NCBI RefSeq assembly: GCF_019145195.1
Contig: NZ_JAHSTW010000001.1
Location: 682,001-746,000, forward strand
Origin: Pseudomonas siliginis
Lineage (GTDB): Bacteria > Pseudomonadota > Gammaproteobacteria > Pseudomonadales > Pseudomonadaceae
Length of the DNA: 64,000 nucleotides
Reading direction: 5' to 3'
Numbering within the stretch: position 1 is the stretch's first letter; every line of letters begins with the position of its first letter. The notes under the pieces were generated by a model that saw only the letters and a list, made by a program, of their open reading frames with translations, searched no databases and had not been told where the DNA came from. Made by a program: the position numbers and the translations under genes. Positions 35,026 through 43,330 of the stretch are shown piece after piece.

Positions 35026-35428
35026 TGATATCTCTATAAAAAAACGTGCATTAAGGCGAATAAGGGAGCGTTTCGGCGAACCGTGTCGGCCGTCGAAAAG
35101 GCATCGTTTTATTGCAAACGCCACCCGGCACTCAATTTACGAGGGGCGGCAGTCTAAGGCCCGATCAAGACCTCAGCAACTGTAAATACAGGGAATTTGT
35201 CCGACAGGACCTGGAAACTGCTCTGACACAGGCTTCACACGGCCATCGGAGTGCGTTTATAGCAAGAAATTCACTCCAGCGGCTGTATATAGAAGACAAA
35301 CGGCTAACCATCCCGCCGTCGACAGCAGAAATTATTCTCGCAAGGTGCATCGATTCAGCCCGGCAGAGCCCGCGCAGCCCTTCTATGATCAGGCTCACCG
35401 CGTGTTCAACCCGCCCGAAGGATGTCCT
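35026..35428. other. Intergenic region between divergent dksA-like and rpiR-like genes
   Basis: 403 bp without a convincing gene. It contains a CTGTA-AA-TACAG dyad at 35180-35191 and AT-rich tracts near the dksA-like start that look like a promoter (TATAAAAAAACG region on the minus strand). A further AT-rich segment lies at 35265-35345. Any operator function is a guess. Confidence 0.4.
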
Positions 35429-36337
35429 ATGCCCCGCCCCGATCTGCCGGCCGCCGACGAACTTTCGCTCGCCAGCCCCCCGATCACTGCCGAGCGTCTG
35501 CTGCAAACGATTAGCGACGAATATGACGCCCTTCCGCGTCAGCTCAAACGTATCGCCAGTTACATCAGCCAGCAGAGCGAGCGAATCATGGTCGATCGCA
35601 TCAGCGACATCGCTCGTGAATGCGAGGTGCATCCGTCCGCCATCGTGCGTTTTTCGCAGCGCTTCGGGTTCAGCGGCTTCAGCGAAATGCAAGCGCTGTT
35701 CCGCCAGGCCTGGACGCACAAGGCCACGCCGGCGCAGAACTATCAACAACGCATCCGCAGCCTGATCGCCAACAAATCGCAGACCGCCAACAGCGGCGAG
35801 CTTGTCCGCGAGTGTATCGACGCAACGCTCTCGGGCATCGAACGCTTGGGCCGCGAACTGGATGGGGCTGCGTTCGACAAAGCTGTCGATCTCATCGTCA
35901 ATGCCGACGACGTCTATGTGGTCGGGGTCCGCCGTTCGTTCGCCGTCGCCGATTATCTGGTTTACAACCTGCAGCACACGCAGAAGCGCATTCATCTCGT
36001 CTCCGGCATCGGCGGCAGCTATCGTGAGCAAATGCGCAGCGTGCGCGCCAATGACCTGGTCATCGCCATCAGTTTTGTGCCCTACGCCAGGGAAACCCAG
36101 CACTGCCTGCGATTCGCACAACAGCAGAACGCCAATGCCCTGATCATTACCGACAGCCCTCTGTCGCCACTGGCAAAACTTGCCAACAGCGTGTTGCTGG
36201 TCAATGAAGGCAGTGCGCTGGCCTTTCGTTCGCTGAGTGCGACGCTATGTTTGTGCCAGGCGCTGTTTGTGGCGGTGGCCTATCGGCTGGAACTGAATGT
36301 CGATGAGATTCACGAACAACCCGGATTCGACGACTGA
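35429..36337 (+). CDS. RpiR/MurR-family regulator
   Basis: 302 residues from ATG 35429 behind GAAGGA. An HTH_6 domain covers about residues 25-100 (MVDRISDIARECEVHPSAIV then RFSQRFGFSGFSEMQ). A SIS sugar-phosphate-binding domain covers about 140-270 (VYVVGVRRSFAVADYLVYNL and VIAISFVPYARET). The family senses phosphosugars or inositol derivatives. No catabolic operon adjoins, so the target is unknown. Confidence 0.85.
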   Translation: MPRPDLPAADELSLASPPITAERLLQTISDEYDALPRQLKRIASYISQQSERIMVDRISDIARECEVHPSAIVRFSQRFGFSGFSEMQALFRQAWTHKATPAQNYQQRIRSLIANKSQTANSGELVRECIDATLSGIERLGRELDGAAFDKAVDLIVNADDVYVVGVRRSFAVADYLVYNLQHTQKRIHLVSGIGGSYREQMRSVRANDLVIAISFVPYARETQHCLRFAQQQNANALIITDSPLSPLAKLANSVLLVNEGSALAFRSLSATLCLCQALFVAVAYRLELNVDEIHEQPGFDD

Positions 36338-36398
36338 CAATTGTCTCAGGCTCGGCTAGGTTATGCGTTCTCACCGGTTCGACTTGAAGGAACGCGTC

Positions 36399-37004
36399 AT
36401 GAAACTGATCGGCATGCTCGACTCCCCTTACGTGCGCCGCGTAGCAATCTCCGCCAAATGCCTGGGGATTGACCTCGAACACGAGTCGGTCTCGGTGTTC
36501 CGCCACTTCGAGCAATTCCAGCAGATCAACCCGGTGGTCAAAGCGCCCTCGCTGATCCTCGACGACGGCGTGGTCCTGATGGACTCGACCCTCATCCTCG
36601 ACTACCTCGAAACCAGCTCCGGCAAGAGCCTGCTGCCCAGCGATCTCAAACAACGCGCCCACGCCCTGCGTCTGATCGGCCTCAGCCTCGCCGCCTGCGA
36701 AAAAGCTGTGCAGCTGTATTACGAACGCAACTTGCGCCCGGCCGACATTCAATATCAACCTTGGGTTGAACGCGTTGAAGGCCAACTCGCCGCCGCGTTT
36801 ACCGTCCTGGAAAAAGAACTTGAGCACAATGACTTGCCGGTCGACGGCTCCCTCGCCCAGACCGGCATAAGCCTGGCGGTTGCCTGGAGCTTCACCAACC
36901 TCGTCGTACCCGATCAGATCGACGCAACACGCTTTCCGCGTATCGCCGAGTACACCGCCTACGCAGAAGGCACCGATGCGTTCATCAGCACACCGATGAA
37001 CTGA
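36399..37004 (+). CDS. Glutathione S-transferase family protein
   Basis: 201 residues. An N-terminal thioredoxin-like domain (1-75: MLDSPYVRRVAISAKCLGI, the VKAPSLILDDG cis-Pro loop, and DSTLILDYLE) is followed by a helical C-terminal domain. The SPY motif places Ser or Tyr near the glutathione thiol. Substrate unknown. It is followed after 2 bp by the AlkC-type glycosylase gene; the two may share a transcript, but a functional link is not evident. Confidence 0.85.
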   Translation: MKLIGMLDSPYVRRVAISAKCLGIDLEHESVSVFRHFEQFQQINPVVKAPSLILDDGVVLMDSTLILDYLETSSGKSLLPSDLKQRAHALRLIGLSLAACEKAVQLYYERNLRPADIQYQPWVERVEGQLAAAFTVLEKELEHNDLPVDGSLAQTGISLAVAWSFTNLVVPDQIDATRFPRIAEYTAYAEGTDAFISTPMN

Positions 37005-37006
37005 TC

Positions 37007-38110
37007 ATGAGCTCCACCGACACCGCCGCCCCGGCGCTAAAGGAAATCTTCAACGCCGAACGCCTGCAGCACATTGCTGTTGAAATGAGCGCCGTTTACC
37101 CGGCGTTCAAGGCCAAGGCGTTTCTCAAACACGCCCAGGACGGACTCGCTGAATTATCAGTGATGCAACGCGTGGCCCGCGTCGCCGAAAGCCTGCACGC
37201 CGTGTTGCCGCTGGACTACGAAGATTCCCTCCAAGTGCTGTTCGAACTCGCGCCACGGCTGAACAGCGGGTTCGTCAGCATGTGCCTGCCGCATTACGTC
37301 GCGAGCTATGGCGGGCACGCCTTCGATACCTCCATGGACGCCCTGAAGTACTTCACCACCTTCGGCTCCTCCGAATTCGCCATCCGCTACTTTTTGCGCA
37401 GCGACCTCGAGCGCTCGCTGGAACGAATGCATGACTGGACCCGCGAAGAAAACCACCACGTCCGCCGCCTCGCCAGCGAAGGCAGCCGCCCTCGCCTGCC
37501 GTGGTCGTTCCGCCTGGAAGCGGTGCAGGCTGATCCGCAGCTGGCCGCCGGGATACTGGATCGGTTGAAGGCGGATGAGAGCTTGTACGTGCGCAAGTCC
37601 GTGGCGAATCATTTGAATGATGTGACGAAAGTGCATCCGGAGTGGGTGTTGGACACGATTGAAGGTTGGTCGCTGGACAACAAGCACACGGCCTGGATTG
37701 CCAAGCATGCGCTGCGCAGTTTGATCAAACAGGGCGACGTGCGCGCGCTGACGGTGATTGGCGCGGGCGCGAAGGCTGAGGTTGAGTTGTTGGATGTGCG
37801 GGTCGAGCCGGCGGTGGTGAGATTGGGGGAAGCGATTACTTTGTCGTTTATGGTGAAGTCCATGGTGGCGCACGAGCAAAGGCTGGTGATTGATTATGCG
37901 ATTGAGTATGTGAAGGCGAATGGCGGGGTTTCGAGGAAGGTTTTCAAGTTGAAGACTCTGGGATTAGCGGGGTTCGGGACTGAGGTAGTGCGACGGAATC
38001 AAGTCATCAAGGATTTTACGACGCGCAAGCATTTTGCCGGGAGACATGGGGTGCAGGTGATGTTTAATGGGGAGGTGTTGGGTAGTGCGGCGTTTGAGGT
38101 TTTGATTTGA
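37007..38110 (+). CDS. alkC: AlkC-type DNA alkylation repair glycosylase
   Basis: 367 residues. HEAT-like repeats cover about residues 20-260 (WTREENHHVRRLASEGSRPR then LPWSFRLEAV is the concave-surface signature). A C-terminal Ig-like beta domain (about 265-365, LLDVRVEPAVVRLGEAITL) is characteristic of AlkC and absent from AlkD. AlkC removes N3-methylated bases such as 3-methylcytosine and 3-methyladenine without flipping them out; a P. fluorescens member has been studied structurally. The second half of the gene uses more G/T-ending codons than the first. Confidence 0.85.
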   Translation: MSSTDTAAPALKEIFNAERLQHIAVEMSAVYPAFKAKAFLKHAQDGLAELSVMQRVARVAESLHAVLPLDYEDSLQVLFELAPRLNSGFVSMCLPHYVASYGGHAFDTSMDALKYFTTFGSSEFAIRYFLRSDLERSLERMHDWTREENHHVRRLASEGSRPRLPWSFRLEAVQADPQLAAGILDRLKADESLYVRKSVANHLNDVTKVHPEWVLDTIEGWSLDNKHTAWIAKHALRSLIKQGDVRALTVIGAGAKAEVELLDVRVEPAVVRLGEAITLSFMVKSMVAHEQRLVIDYAIEYVKANGGVSRKVFKLKTLGLAGFGTEVVRRNQVIKDFTTRKHFAGRHGVQVMFNGEVLGSAAFEVLI

Positions 38111-38216
38111 GGTGAGTTGTTTATTCACCAAAACAGCCGGTAGCGGATCAGTGCACTGGCAGCCGTGCATCGATATTGAGCGCGGCGGCACAGTGGAAGA
38201 AGCACGGTTTCAGCGC

Positions 38217-38873
38217 TTACCAACTTCCGTACGGAATGCCGAATTTCTCGATATAGCGCTTGGACTTTTCGCTGACGGGATATGCGTAGCGACCACCGTT
38301 TTTCCCAAGCTCCGGCCCTAGCGGCTCAATCTCGCCTTGCGCTCGAGCAACCTTTATCGGTCGATGACATGAGTCTCTCACCCACACCTGAACAACACCG
38401 CCCGGAGCAAGTCCCAAGTAAACAGAGGCCATGAAGCGTGCTGTCCTGTCAGGTCTCTCGGGGCACCGTTGACTGGTAGAAGTCACCATTATCTGTCTGG
38501 CATTCTCTGGAATATCCACCCACGCTTGCCACGTTTTCTGTTCAACGATTGATTGCCAGCGAACATAGATACGAATGGGTAGATCGGCCCCCACCACTCT
38601 TTTACCGCTGCCCCCCACCCCTGTCCAGCCGCGAGCAGAGTCAGTACCGTCTTCAGGCTCTCCGCCCGCAGCAGTCCCTCCACCGGTTCTAAAGAAAACT
38701 CTGCCGGTTATGTCCTGCACCGAACTGTCCTCCACCCATACCTTCATGTAATCGGGCTCAGTGAAAGCCAGCTCCCACCATTTCGATTTTGGATCGCTCT
38801 TGGCTGAGAGCAGATCAGAAGACTGGCAACCCGTTATGCATACGCCAAGTAGCAGGGCGACAAATAATTTCAT
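38217..38873 (-). CDS. DUF2931 lipoprotein, probable immunity protein to the Tle1-like effector
   Basis: 218 residues. The signal peptide ends in the lipobox ITGC (Cys at about residue 16), so the protein should be anchored to a membrane on the periplasmic side, where a lipase immunity protein must act. The body resembles DUF2931 (WWELAFTEPDYMKVWVED near the start, FGIPYGSW at the end). DUF2931 lipoproteins often follow Tle-type effector genes. ATG 38873 overlaps the upstream stop (TAATG), coupling it to the effector. Immunity function is inferred from position and topology only. Confidence 0.75.
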   Translation of the reverse strand: MKLFVALLLGVCITGCQSSDLLSAKSDPKSKWWELAFTEPDYMKVWVEDSSVQDITGRVFFRTGGGTAAGGEPEDGTDSARGWTGVGGSGKRVVGADLPIRIYVRWQSIVEQKTWQAWVDIPENARQIMVTSTSQRCPERPDRTARFMASVYLGLAPGGVVQVWVRDSCHRPIKVARAQGEIEPLGPELGKNGGRYAYPVSEKSKRYIEKFGIPYGSW

Positions 38874-40501
38874 TACCAAAGAGTCCAGTCAGGTACGTGA
38901 GGATGCTGCACGCGAATCGCGTCTGCGGTGGGCGCATTGATATAGACGGCGCGGACTCCGCTGCCGTCTCTTCTTCCAAGAGGGTGATTCCAATTTGCGG
39001 ACATGTGAATGTATTTCAACCTCAGCAGGTTCTCCTCTTGCTGAGTTGTGGTGTAGTCACCTGCGACAAATCGATCGCACAACGCTTGAAGCTCTGACGG
39101 GACCGCCAGAGCAGCCGTGGCTGGAATATCATCGAAGCGAACCCCCTTCTCTTTTGCCAAGCTATGCATCACCCGAAGATATACCCTCGACAACAACCCG
39201 CTTACGGGACGTTTGAGTTGCAGAGCTGCATAGACGCGCTTTCTGCGGGGACTGAGCCGGTCCTGTTGATCCACAGGCAGGAGAAGCGCGTCCGGCGTAA
39301 CAATTTCCAGCAGATCTTCGGGCCACCCCCTTGAGATCCACTCATTTTTAATGACCATGGCATCGCGGTAGATCGACGTAGTAGATACATCGGTAAACTT
39401 CGAGACCTCAAGCGTTTGCATTGGACTGACGAGTACACACTCTTCAATGTCATCGCGGTAACCGCCGCCGATGTCGGAATGCACCCCTGGAAGAATGACT
39501 TCCAAGTGGTCGGCTTTAACGCGACTCAATGCAAAATTAGCGCGATATTCGTCCCGCGCCGACAGCTGAACGACGTCAGTAAAAAACCGCCGGTCGAGGT
39601 AGAGCTTGATACCCGTGGCCACAGGACTTTTAACGTTGCCAAAATTCGACCAGCCAGCAACCGACGGCACAGTGTCGAACAGCCCGATGAATCCCATATT
39701 GATGCTGCCTTGGTACTGATCGATGAAGGTGCGACTAAAGTCGCTCGCATTGTTGCGCAATACATCTCCGAGTGGCCCTTGTTTTCCGCGGACGACTGCA
39801 TTGGCAAAATGCCTCGCGGCAGCTGCGCCTCGACTAAATCCGAACGTATCGAAAGTCAGCGAGGTAATTTCACTGTTTGAATTTTCGTTAATTACATCTT
39901 CAATACGCGATTTGATCTCGCTAAATGATTGTTGGACACGACCCGCTATACCCGTGTCTCCGCGGCCCGTGCCCGCTCCGAATGTACTGTCCTCTTCTCC
40001 CGATTGAGTGCCAATCCCCTCTATGTACACCCTGCGAAACGCCCGCTTGTGCGAGCCGTCTCCTTCGGCTTTCTGAGGTGCGAAGTACAGTTCGCTCAGT
40101 TTGTAAACGTTGGTTGTTTCATTGGCATAGCTGCTATCTGGATTGCGCATATAGGGCTTGCAACTGGCATCGATATCCTCAGGCGCAATCGGATACTGAG
40201 CACCACACAACAACCCCGCAGCTGAGTTGTTCGCGTTGTTGCCCGTGCCATCAAAGAACACCCCGATCCTCAACGCAATCCCGATTTTCTCAGGCTCGCG
40301 CACGGGCTCTTTCCCATGCTTCTCATACTCGGCCCAATGCTGGGCGTGTATGTCGACGGGTTTGGCTTCTTCGTAGCGATAGTTTTTCGGCGGGTTTGGA
40401 ACGTAGCCACTCAATCCTTGATTCCTTCTGATCCTTGAAGAACGGCCAGAAGGGTGACAGTCGGGAGGGGGCGGTGCAAGCCGTGGCGGTGTGCCAGCCA
40501 T
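38873..40501 (-). CDS. Tle1-like (DUF2235) type VI secretion phospholipase effector
   Basis: 542 residues. The DUF2235 alpha/beta-hydrolase domain opens with IGVFFDGTGNN (about 79-89). The nucleophile elbow GFSRG (221-225, Ser223) is the Tle1-class GxSxG. Candidate catalytic acids are D276 (LFDTVPS) and D343 (GVHSDIGGGY). There is no signal peptide, as expected for a T6SS cargo; the first 40 residues are Pro/Arg-rich and may aid loading. Tle1 enzymes hydrolyse phospholipids in the target cell envelope. No vgrG, PAAR, hcp or adaptor gene is near. Base composition is lower in GC than the flanks. Confidence 0.82.
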   Translation of the reverse strand: MAGTPPRLAPPPPDCHPSGRSSRIRRNQGLSGYVPNPPKNYRYEEAKPVDIHAQHWAEYEKHGKEPVREPEKIGIALRIGVFFDGTGNNANNSAAGLLCGAQYPIAPEDIDASCKPYMRNPDSSYANETTNVYKLSELYFAPQKAEGDGSHKRAFRRVYIEGIGTQSGEEDSTFGAGTGRGDTGIAGRVQQSFSEIKSRIEDVINENSNSEITSLTFDTFGFSRGAAAARHFANAVVRGKQGPLGDVLRNNASDFSRTFIDQYQGSINMGFIGLFDTVPSVAGWSNFGNVKSPVATGIKLYLDRRFFTDVVQLSARDEYRANFALSRVKADHLEVILPGVHSDIGGGYRDDIEECVLVSPMQTLEVSKFTDVSTTSIYRDAMVIKNEWISRGWPEDLLEIVTPDALLLPVDQQDRLSPRRKRVYAALQLKRPVSGLLSRVYLRVMHSLAKEKGVRFDDIPATAALAVPSELQALCDRFVAGDYTTTQQEENLLRLKYIHMSANWNHPLGRRDGSGVRAVYINAPTADAIRVQHPHVPDWTLW

Positions 40502-40510
40502 GGAGCGTTA

Positions 40511-40535
40511 GTGCGAGCAGGCTCTCTCCAACAGG
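40511..40535 (-). repeat. Degenerate REP element
   Basis: GTGCGAGCAGGCTCTCTCC resembles a type-I REP but has several mismatches in its stem. It lies between the effector start and the end of arsH. Confidence 0.6.
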
Positions 40536-40562
40536 GGAATGAGCCTGACTGGGGATGGCGGG

Positions 40563-41261
40563 TCAAATCGACCGCTGATTCACCCGCGCCATCAACTGTT
40601 CAGCACTTTCCTTGCGCTCGGAATAGCGGTCCACCAGATGCGCCTGCTGCCGACGCAGCAGCACGGTGAACTTGACCAGTTCTTCCATCACATCCACCAC
40701 ACGGTCGTAGAACGGCGAAGGTTTCATTCGCCCTGCTTCGTCGAACTCCATATAGGCCTTCGGCACAGAGGATTGGTTGGGGATGGTGAACATGCGCATC
40801 CAGCGGCCGAGGACGCGTAGTTGATTGACCACGTTGAACGACTGCGAGCCACCGCAGACTTGCATCACCGCCAGGGTTTTGCCTTGGGTCGGGCGCACAG
40901 CGCCGAGTTCCAGCGGGATCCAGTCGATCTGTGCTTTGAACACGGCGGACATCGCGCCGTGGCGTTCCGGCGAGCACCAGACCTGGCCTTCCGACCACAA
41001 CACCAGATCGCGCAATTCCTGGACCTTGGGATGGTCGCCCGGAGCGTCGTCGGGCAATGGTAGACCGGATGGGTTGAAGATCCGCGTTTCGGCGCCTAAG
41101 TGTTCGAGCAGGCGCGCGGCCTCCTCGACCAGCAAGCGGCTGAACGAGCGCTCGCGGGTCGAGCCGTAGAGAAGAAGGATGCGCGGTTTGTGTTCGCCGA
41201 CATTCGATGGCTTGGCCGCGACGAACAGGCTTGCGTCGAGGTTGGGCAGATGGTCTGACAT
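40563..41261 (-). CDS. arsH: Arsenical resistance flavoprotein ArsH
   Basis: 232 residues. The NADPH-dependent FMN reductase fold carries the FMN phosphate loop [12 protein letters not shown] (33-44) and [18 protein letters not shown], the ArsH signature. ArsH oxidises trivalent methyl- and aromatic arsenicals to less toxic pentavalent forms; a quinone reductase activity is also reported for some. Last gene of the arsR-arsC-arsH operon, 9 bp after arsC. Confidence 0.92.
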   Translation of the reverse strand: MSDHLPNLDASLFVAAKPSNVGEHKPRILLLYGSTRERSFSRLLVEEAARLLEHLGAETRIFNPSGLPLPDDAPGDHPKVQELRDLVLWSEGQVWCSPERHGAMSAVFKAQIDWIPLELGAVRPTQGKTLAVMQVCGGSQSFNVVNQLRVLGRWMRMFTIPNQSSVPKAYMEFDEAGRMKPSPFYDRVVDVMEELVKFTVLLRRQQAHLVDRYSERKESAEQLMARVNQRSI

Positions 41262-41270
41262 GAAGCCTCC

Positions 41271-41741
41271 TTACAGCGTGCCGATGCGGTCGAGTTCGGC
41301 TTTCAGTTGCTCGCGACTGAGCGAGTGAAACGGCAGATCGAGGAAGGCTTGGCAGCGCTGGCCGATGCGCATCAGAGTGGCTTGGAATGCCGCGTCGATT
41401 GCCGCTTCGTCGCCCTGCACTTCGGACGGATCTTCCAGTCCCCAATGCGTTTTCAGTGCCGGACCGAAATACACCGGACAGGTTTCGCCGGCGGCTTTGT
41501 CGCAGACAGTGATGACGATATCCGGCGGGTTGTTTGCGAAGGCATCGTTGCCTTTGCTGTGCAACCCGTCGATGGCGATGCCGTGCTTTTGCAACGTCGA
41601 CAGGCTGCGCGGCAGAACCTGGCCTTTGGGAAAACTGCCGGCACTCACCGCTTGGAAACCAGCGGGAGCCAGGTGATTGAACATGGCTTCGGAAAGAATG
41701 CTGCGGCAGCTATTGGCCGTGCACATGAACAGGACTCGCAT
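41271..41741 (-). CDS. arsC: Arsenate reductase, thioredoxin-coupled low-molecular-weight phosphatase type
   Basis: 156 residues. The P-loop Cx5R is C7-TANSC-R13, and the relay cysteines are C80 (TVCDK) and C88 (ETCP). This gives the triple-cysteine mechanism of the S. aureus ArsC class, which reduces arsenate to arsenite with thioredoxin. WGLEDPS matches the usual family block. 27 bp downstream of arsR and 9 bp upstream of arsH, with no pump gene in between. Confidence 0.92.
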   Translation of the reverse strand: MRVLFMCTANSCRSILSEAMFNHLAPAGFQAVSAGSFPKGQVLPRSLSTLQKHGIAIDGLHSKGNDAFANNPPDIVITVCDKAAGETCPVYFGPALKTHWGLEDPSEVQGDEAAIDAAFQATLMRIGQRCQAFLDLPFHSLSREQLKAELDRIGTL

Positions 41742-41768
41742 CGATGCGCTCCGTAGATAGTGGAAGAT

Positions 41769-42116
41769 TCAGCAGCAGGCGCGTTCGCGCACGGGACGGC
41801 CATCCATGTTTTGCAGGCGCGCGGCGTTGTCCTTGAGCCAATCGGCATTGGCCTTGGATGTCAGCTGGAGGATTTCGCCAATCCATGCCGGCAGTTCCGG
41901 ATTGAGGCGGTAATACACCCACTGGCCCTGACGGCGGTCGAGCAGCAAACCATTACTGCGCAGTTGCGCGAGATGGCGGCTGATTTTCGGCTGGCTGTCG
42001 TCGAGCGCACACATCAACTCGCAAACGCAGAGTTCACCTTGCTCGGCGATGAGCAGGATGGCGCGGACGCGGGTTTCGTCGGCGAGGCTTTTGAAGACTT
42101 CGGTGGGGGTGATCAT
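41769..42116 (-). CDS. arsR: Arsenical-responsive repressor ArsR
   Basis: 115 residues. The winged HTH contains ELCVCELMCALDDSQPKISR; C30 and C32 in the recognition helix region, with C36, are the As(III)-binding cysteines of the ELCVCDL-type motif. The C-terminus ends RACC, two further Cys. It should repress the operon until arsenite binds. First gene of arsR-arsC-arsH. A palindromic site lies ~33 bp upstream. Confidence 0.93.
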   Translation of the reverse strand: MITPTEVFKSLADETRVRAILLIAEQGELCVCELMCALDDSQPKISRHLAQLRSNGLLLDRRQGQWVYYRLNPELPAWIGEILQLTSKANADWLKDNAARLQNMDGRPVRERACC

Positions 42117-42148
42117 GGTGATCGGCTCGCCATATGCGGGAAATCGAA

Positions 42149-42166
42149 TATACGGATATCCATATA
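42149..42166. promoter_or_regulatory. Candidate ArsR operator
   Basis: An 18-bp dyad, TATACGGATATCCATATA, symmetrical except for one base pair and centred on GGATATCC. It is in the AT-rich promoter region 33 bp before arsR, where ArsR-family dimers usually bind. Confidence 0.6.
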
Positions 42167-42203
42167 TTTATCAACCCGTGAAAGCAGCCACGGTGAATAA
42201 CCG

Positions 42204-42292
42204 TGTGGGAGCGAGCCTGCTCGCGAAAGCGGTGGGTCCGTCAGCATCGATGTTGCTGAAAGATTGCCTTCGCGAGCAGGCTCGCTCCCACA
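42204..42292. repeat. REP inverted pair
   Basis: Type-I REPs, + at 42204-42234 and - at 42267-42292, start-to-start 63 bp, between arsR's promoter and the end of the LysR gene. Confidence 0.9.
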
Positions 42293-42312
42293 GGGGGATG
42301 GGTTGCATCAGG

Positions 42313-43197
42313 CTAACCGCGCAACAGGCCCTGCTCGGCCTCACACAACCCCACCACATAATCCCAGACCACCCGCAACCGCACGGATTTGTGCAGCTCC
42401 CGGCGGGTGCTGATCCAGTAGCTGCGTTCGATGCTTTCATCCGGCAACAGCGCCACCAGATTCGGGTCGGAAGCGGCCATGTAACACGGCAGCACGGCGA
42501 TGCCCAACCCCGAGCGCGCCGCTTCCTGTTGGGCAATGACGCTGGTGCTGTGAAACACCACGCGCGGGCTGCGGCAGAAGCTGTTGAGGAACATCAGTTC
42601 CTGACTGAACAGCAGGTCGTCAACGTAACCGATCCACGCATGTCGGCCCAGGTCTTCGCGGCTGTGCAGCGGTGGCGCCTTGTCGAGGTAGGTCTGGCTG
42701 GCGTAAAGCGCGAGCCGATAGTCAGTGAGCTTGCGCGTGACCAGCATGTCGGCGGATGGCCGTTCGAGGTGGATGCTGATCTCCGCTTCACGGTTGAGGA
42801 TGCTGACGAAGCGCGGCACGGCGACCAGTTCCACTTCCAGCCCGGGATAGCGCTCGAACAGACCGATCATGCGACTGGCGAGGAATTTGATGCCAAGGCC
42901 TTCGGTGACGCCGACGCGGATCTTGCCCAGCGGCGCGGTGGACTGGGTGATTTCTTCCTGCGCCAGCAGCGCGACGTTTTCCATCGCTTCGGCGTGCTTG
43001 AGCAGCGCCTCCCCCGCCGGGGTCATTTCATAGCCCTGGGCGTGCTGGACGAACAGCGCCGTGCCGAGGCTTTTCTCGATCGATTCAATATGCCGCGCCA
43101 CTGTCGCGTGGGTGGTGTTGAGCCGGCGCGCGGCAGTGAGCAGGCGGCCGCTGCGTTGCAGCTCGAGAAAAAAGCGTAGGTCGTTCCAGTCGAACAT
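42313..43197 (-). CDS. LysR-family transcriptional regulator
   Basis: 294 residues from ATG 43197 (MFDWNDLRFFLELQRSGRLL). The winged HTH is followed by a LysR substrate domain of the AmpR/'DWND' subgroup found next to oxidoreductase genes. It is divergent from the GMC oxidoreductase with a 133 bp gap and probably regulates it and the MFS gene. The inducer is unknown. Confidence 0.87.
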   Translation of the reverse strand: MFDWNDLRFFLELQRSGRLLTAARRLNTTHATVARHIESIEKSLGTALFVQHAQGYEMTPAGEALLKHAEAMENVALLAQEEITQSTAPLGKIRVGVTEGLGIKFLASRMIGLFERYPGLEVELVAVPRFVSILNREAEISIHLERPSADMLVTRKLTDYRLALYASQTYLDKAPPLHSREDLGRHAWIGYVDDLLFSQELMFLNSFCRSPRVVFHSTSVIAQQEAARSGLGIAVLPCYMAASDPNLVALLPDESIERSYWISTRRELHKSVRLRVVWDYVVGLCEAEQGLLRG

Positions 43198-43330
43198 GGC
43201 GGGTCCTTGTCGGCTATCGTCGTTGCACGCTGTTTGAAAACGCACAGCGGCTGCGCAAAAACTAACATTCTTTTAACGAAAGCTAACAACTAGAGTGTCC
43301 GACAATAAAAACAAAAAGCGAGGTCAGGGC

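Noticed and set aside
35180..35191. CTGTAAATACAG as a LexA box
   Set aside because: The half-sites are only two bases apart, not the spacing of LexA operators; recorded as a plain dyad.
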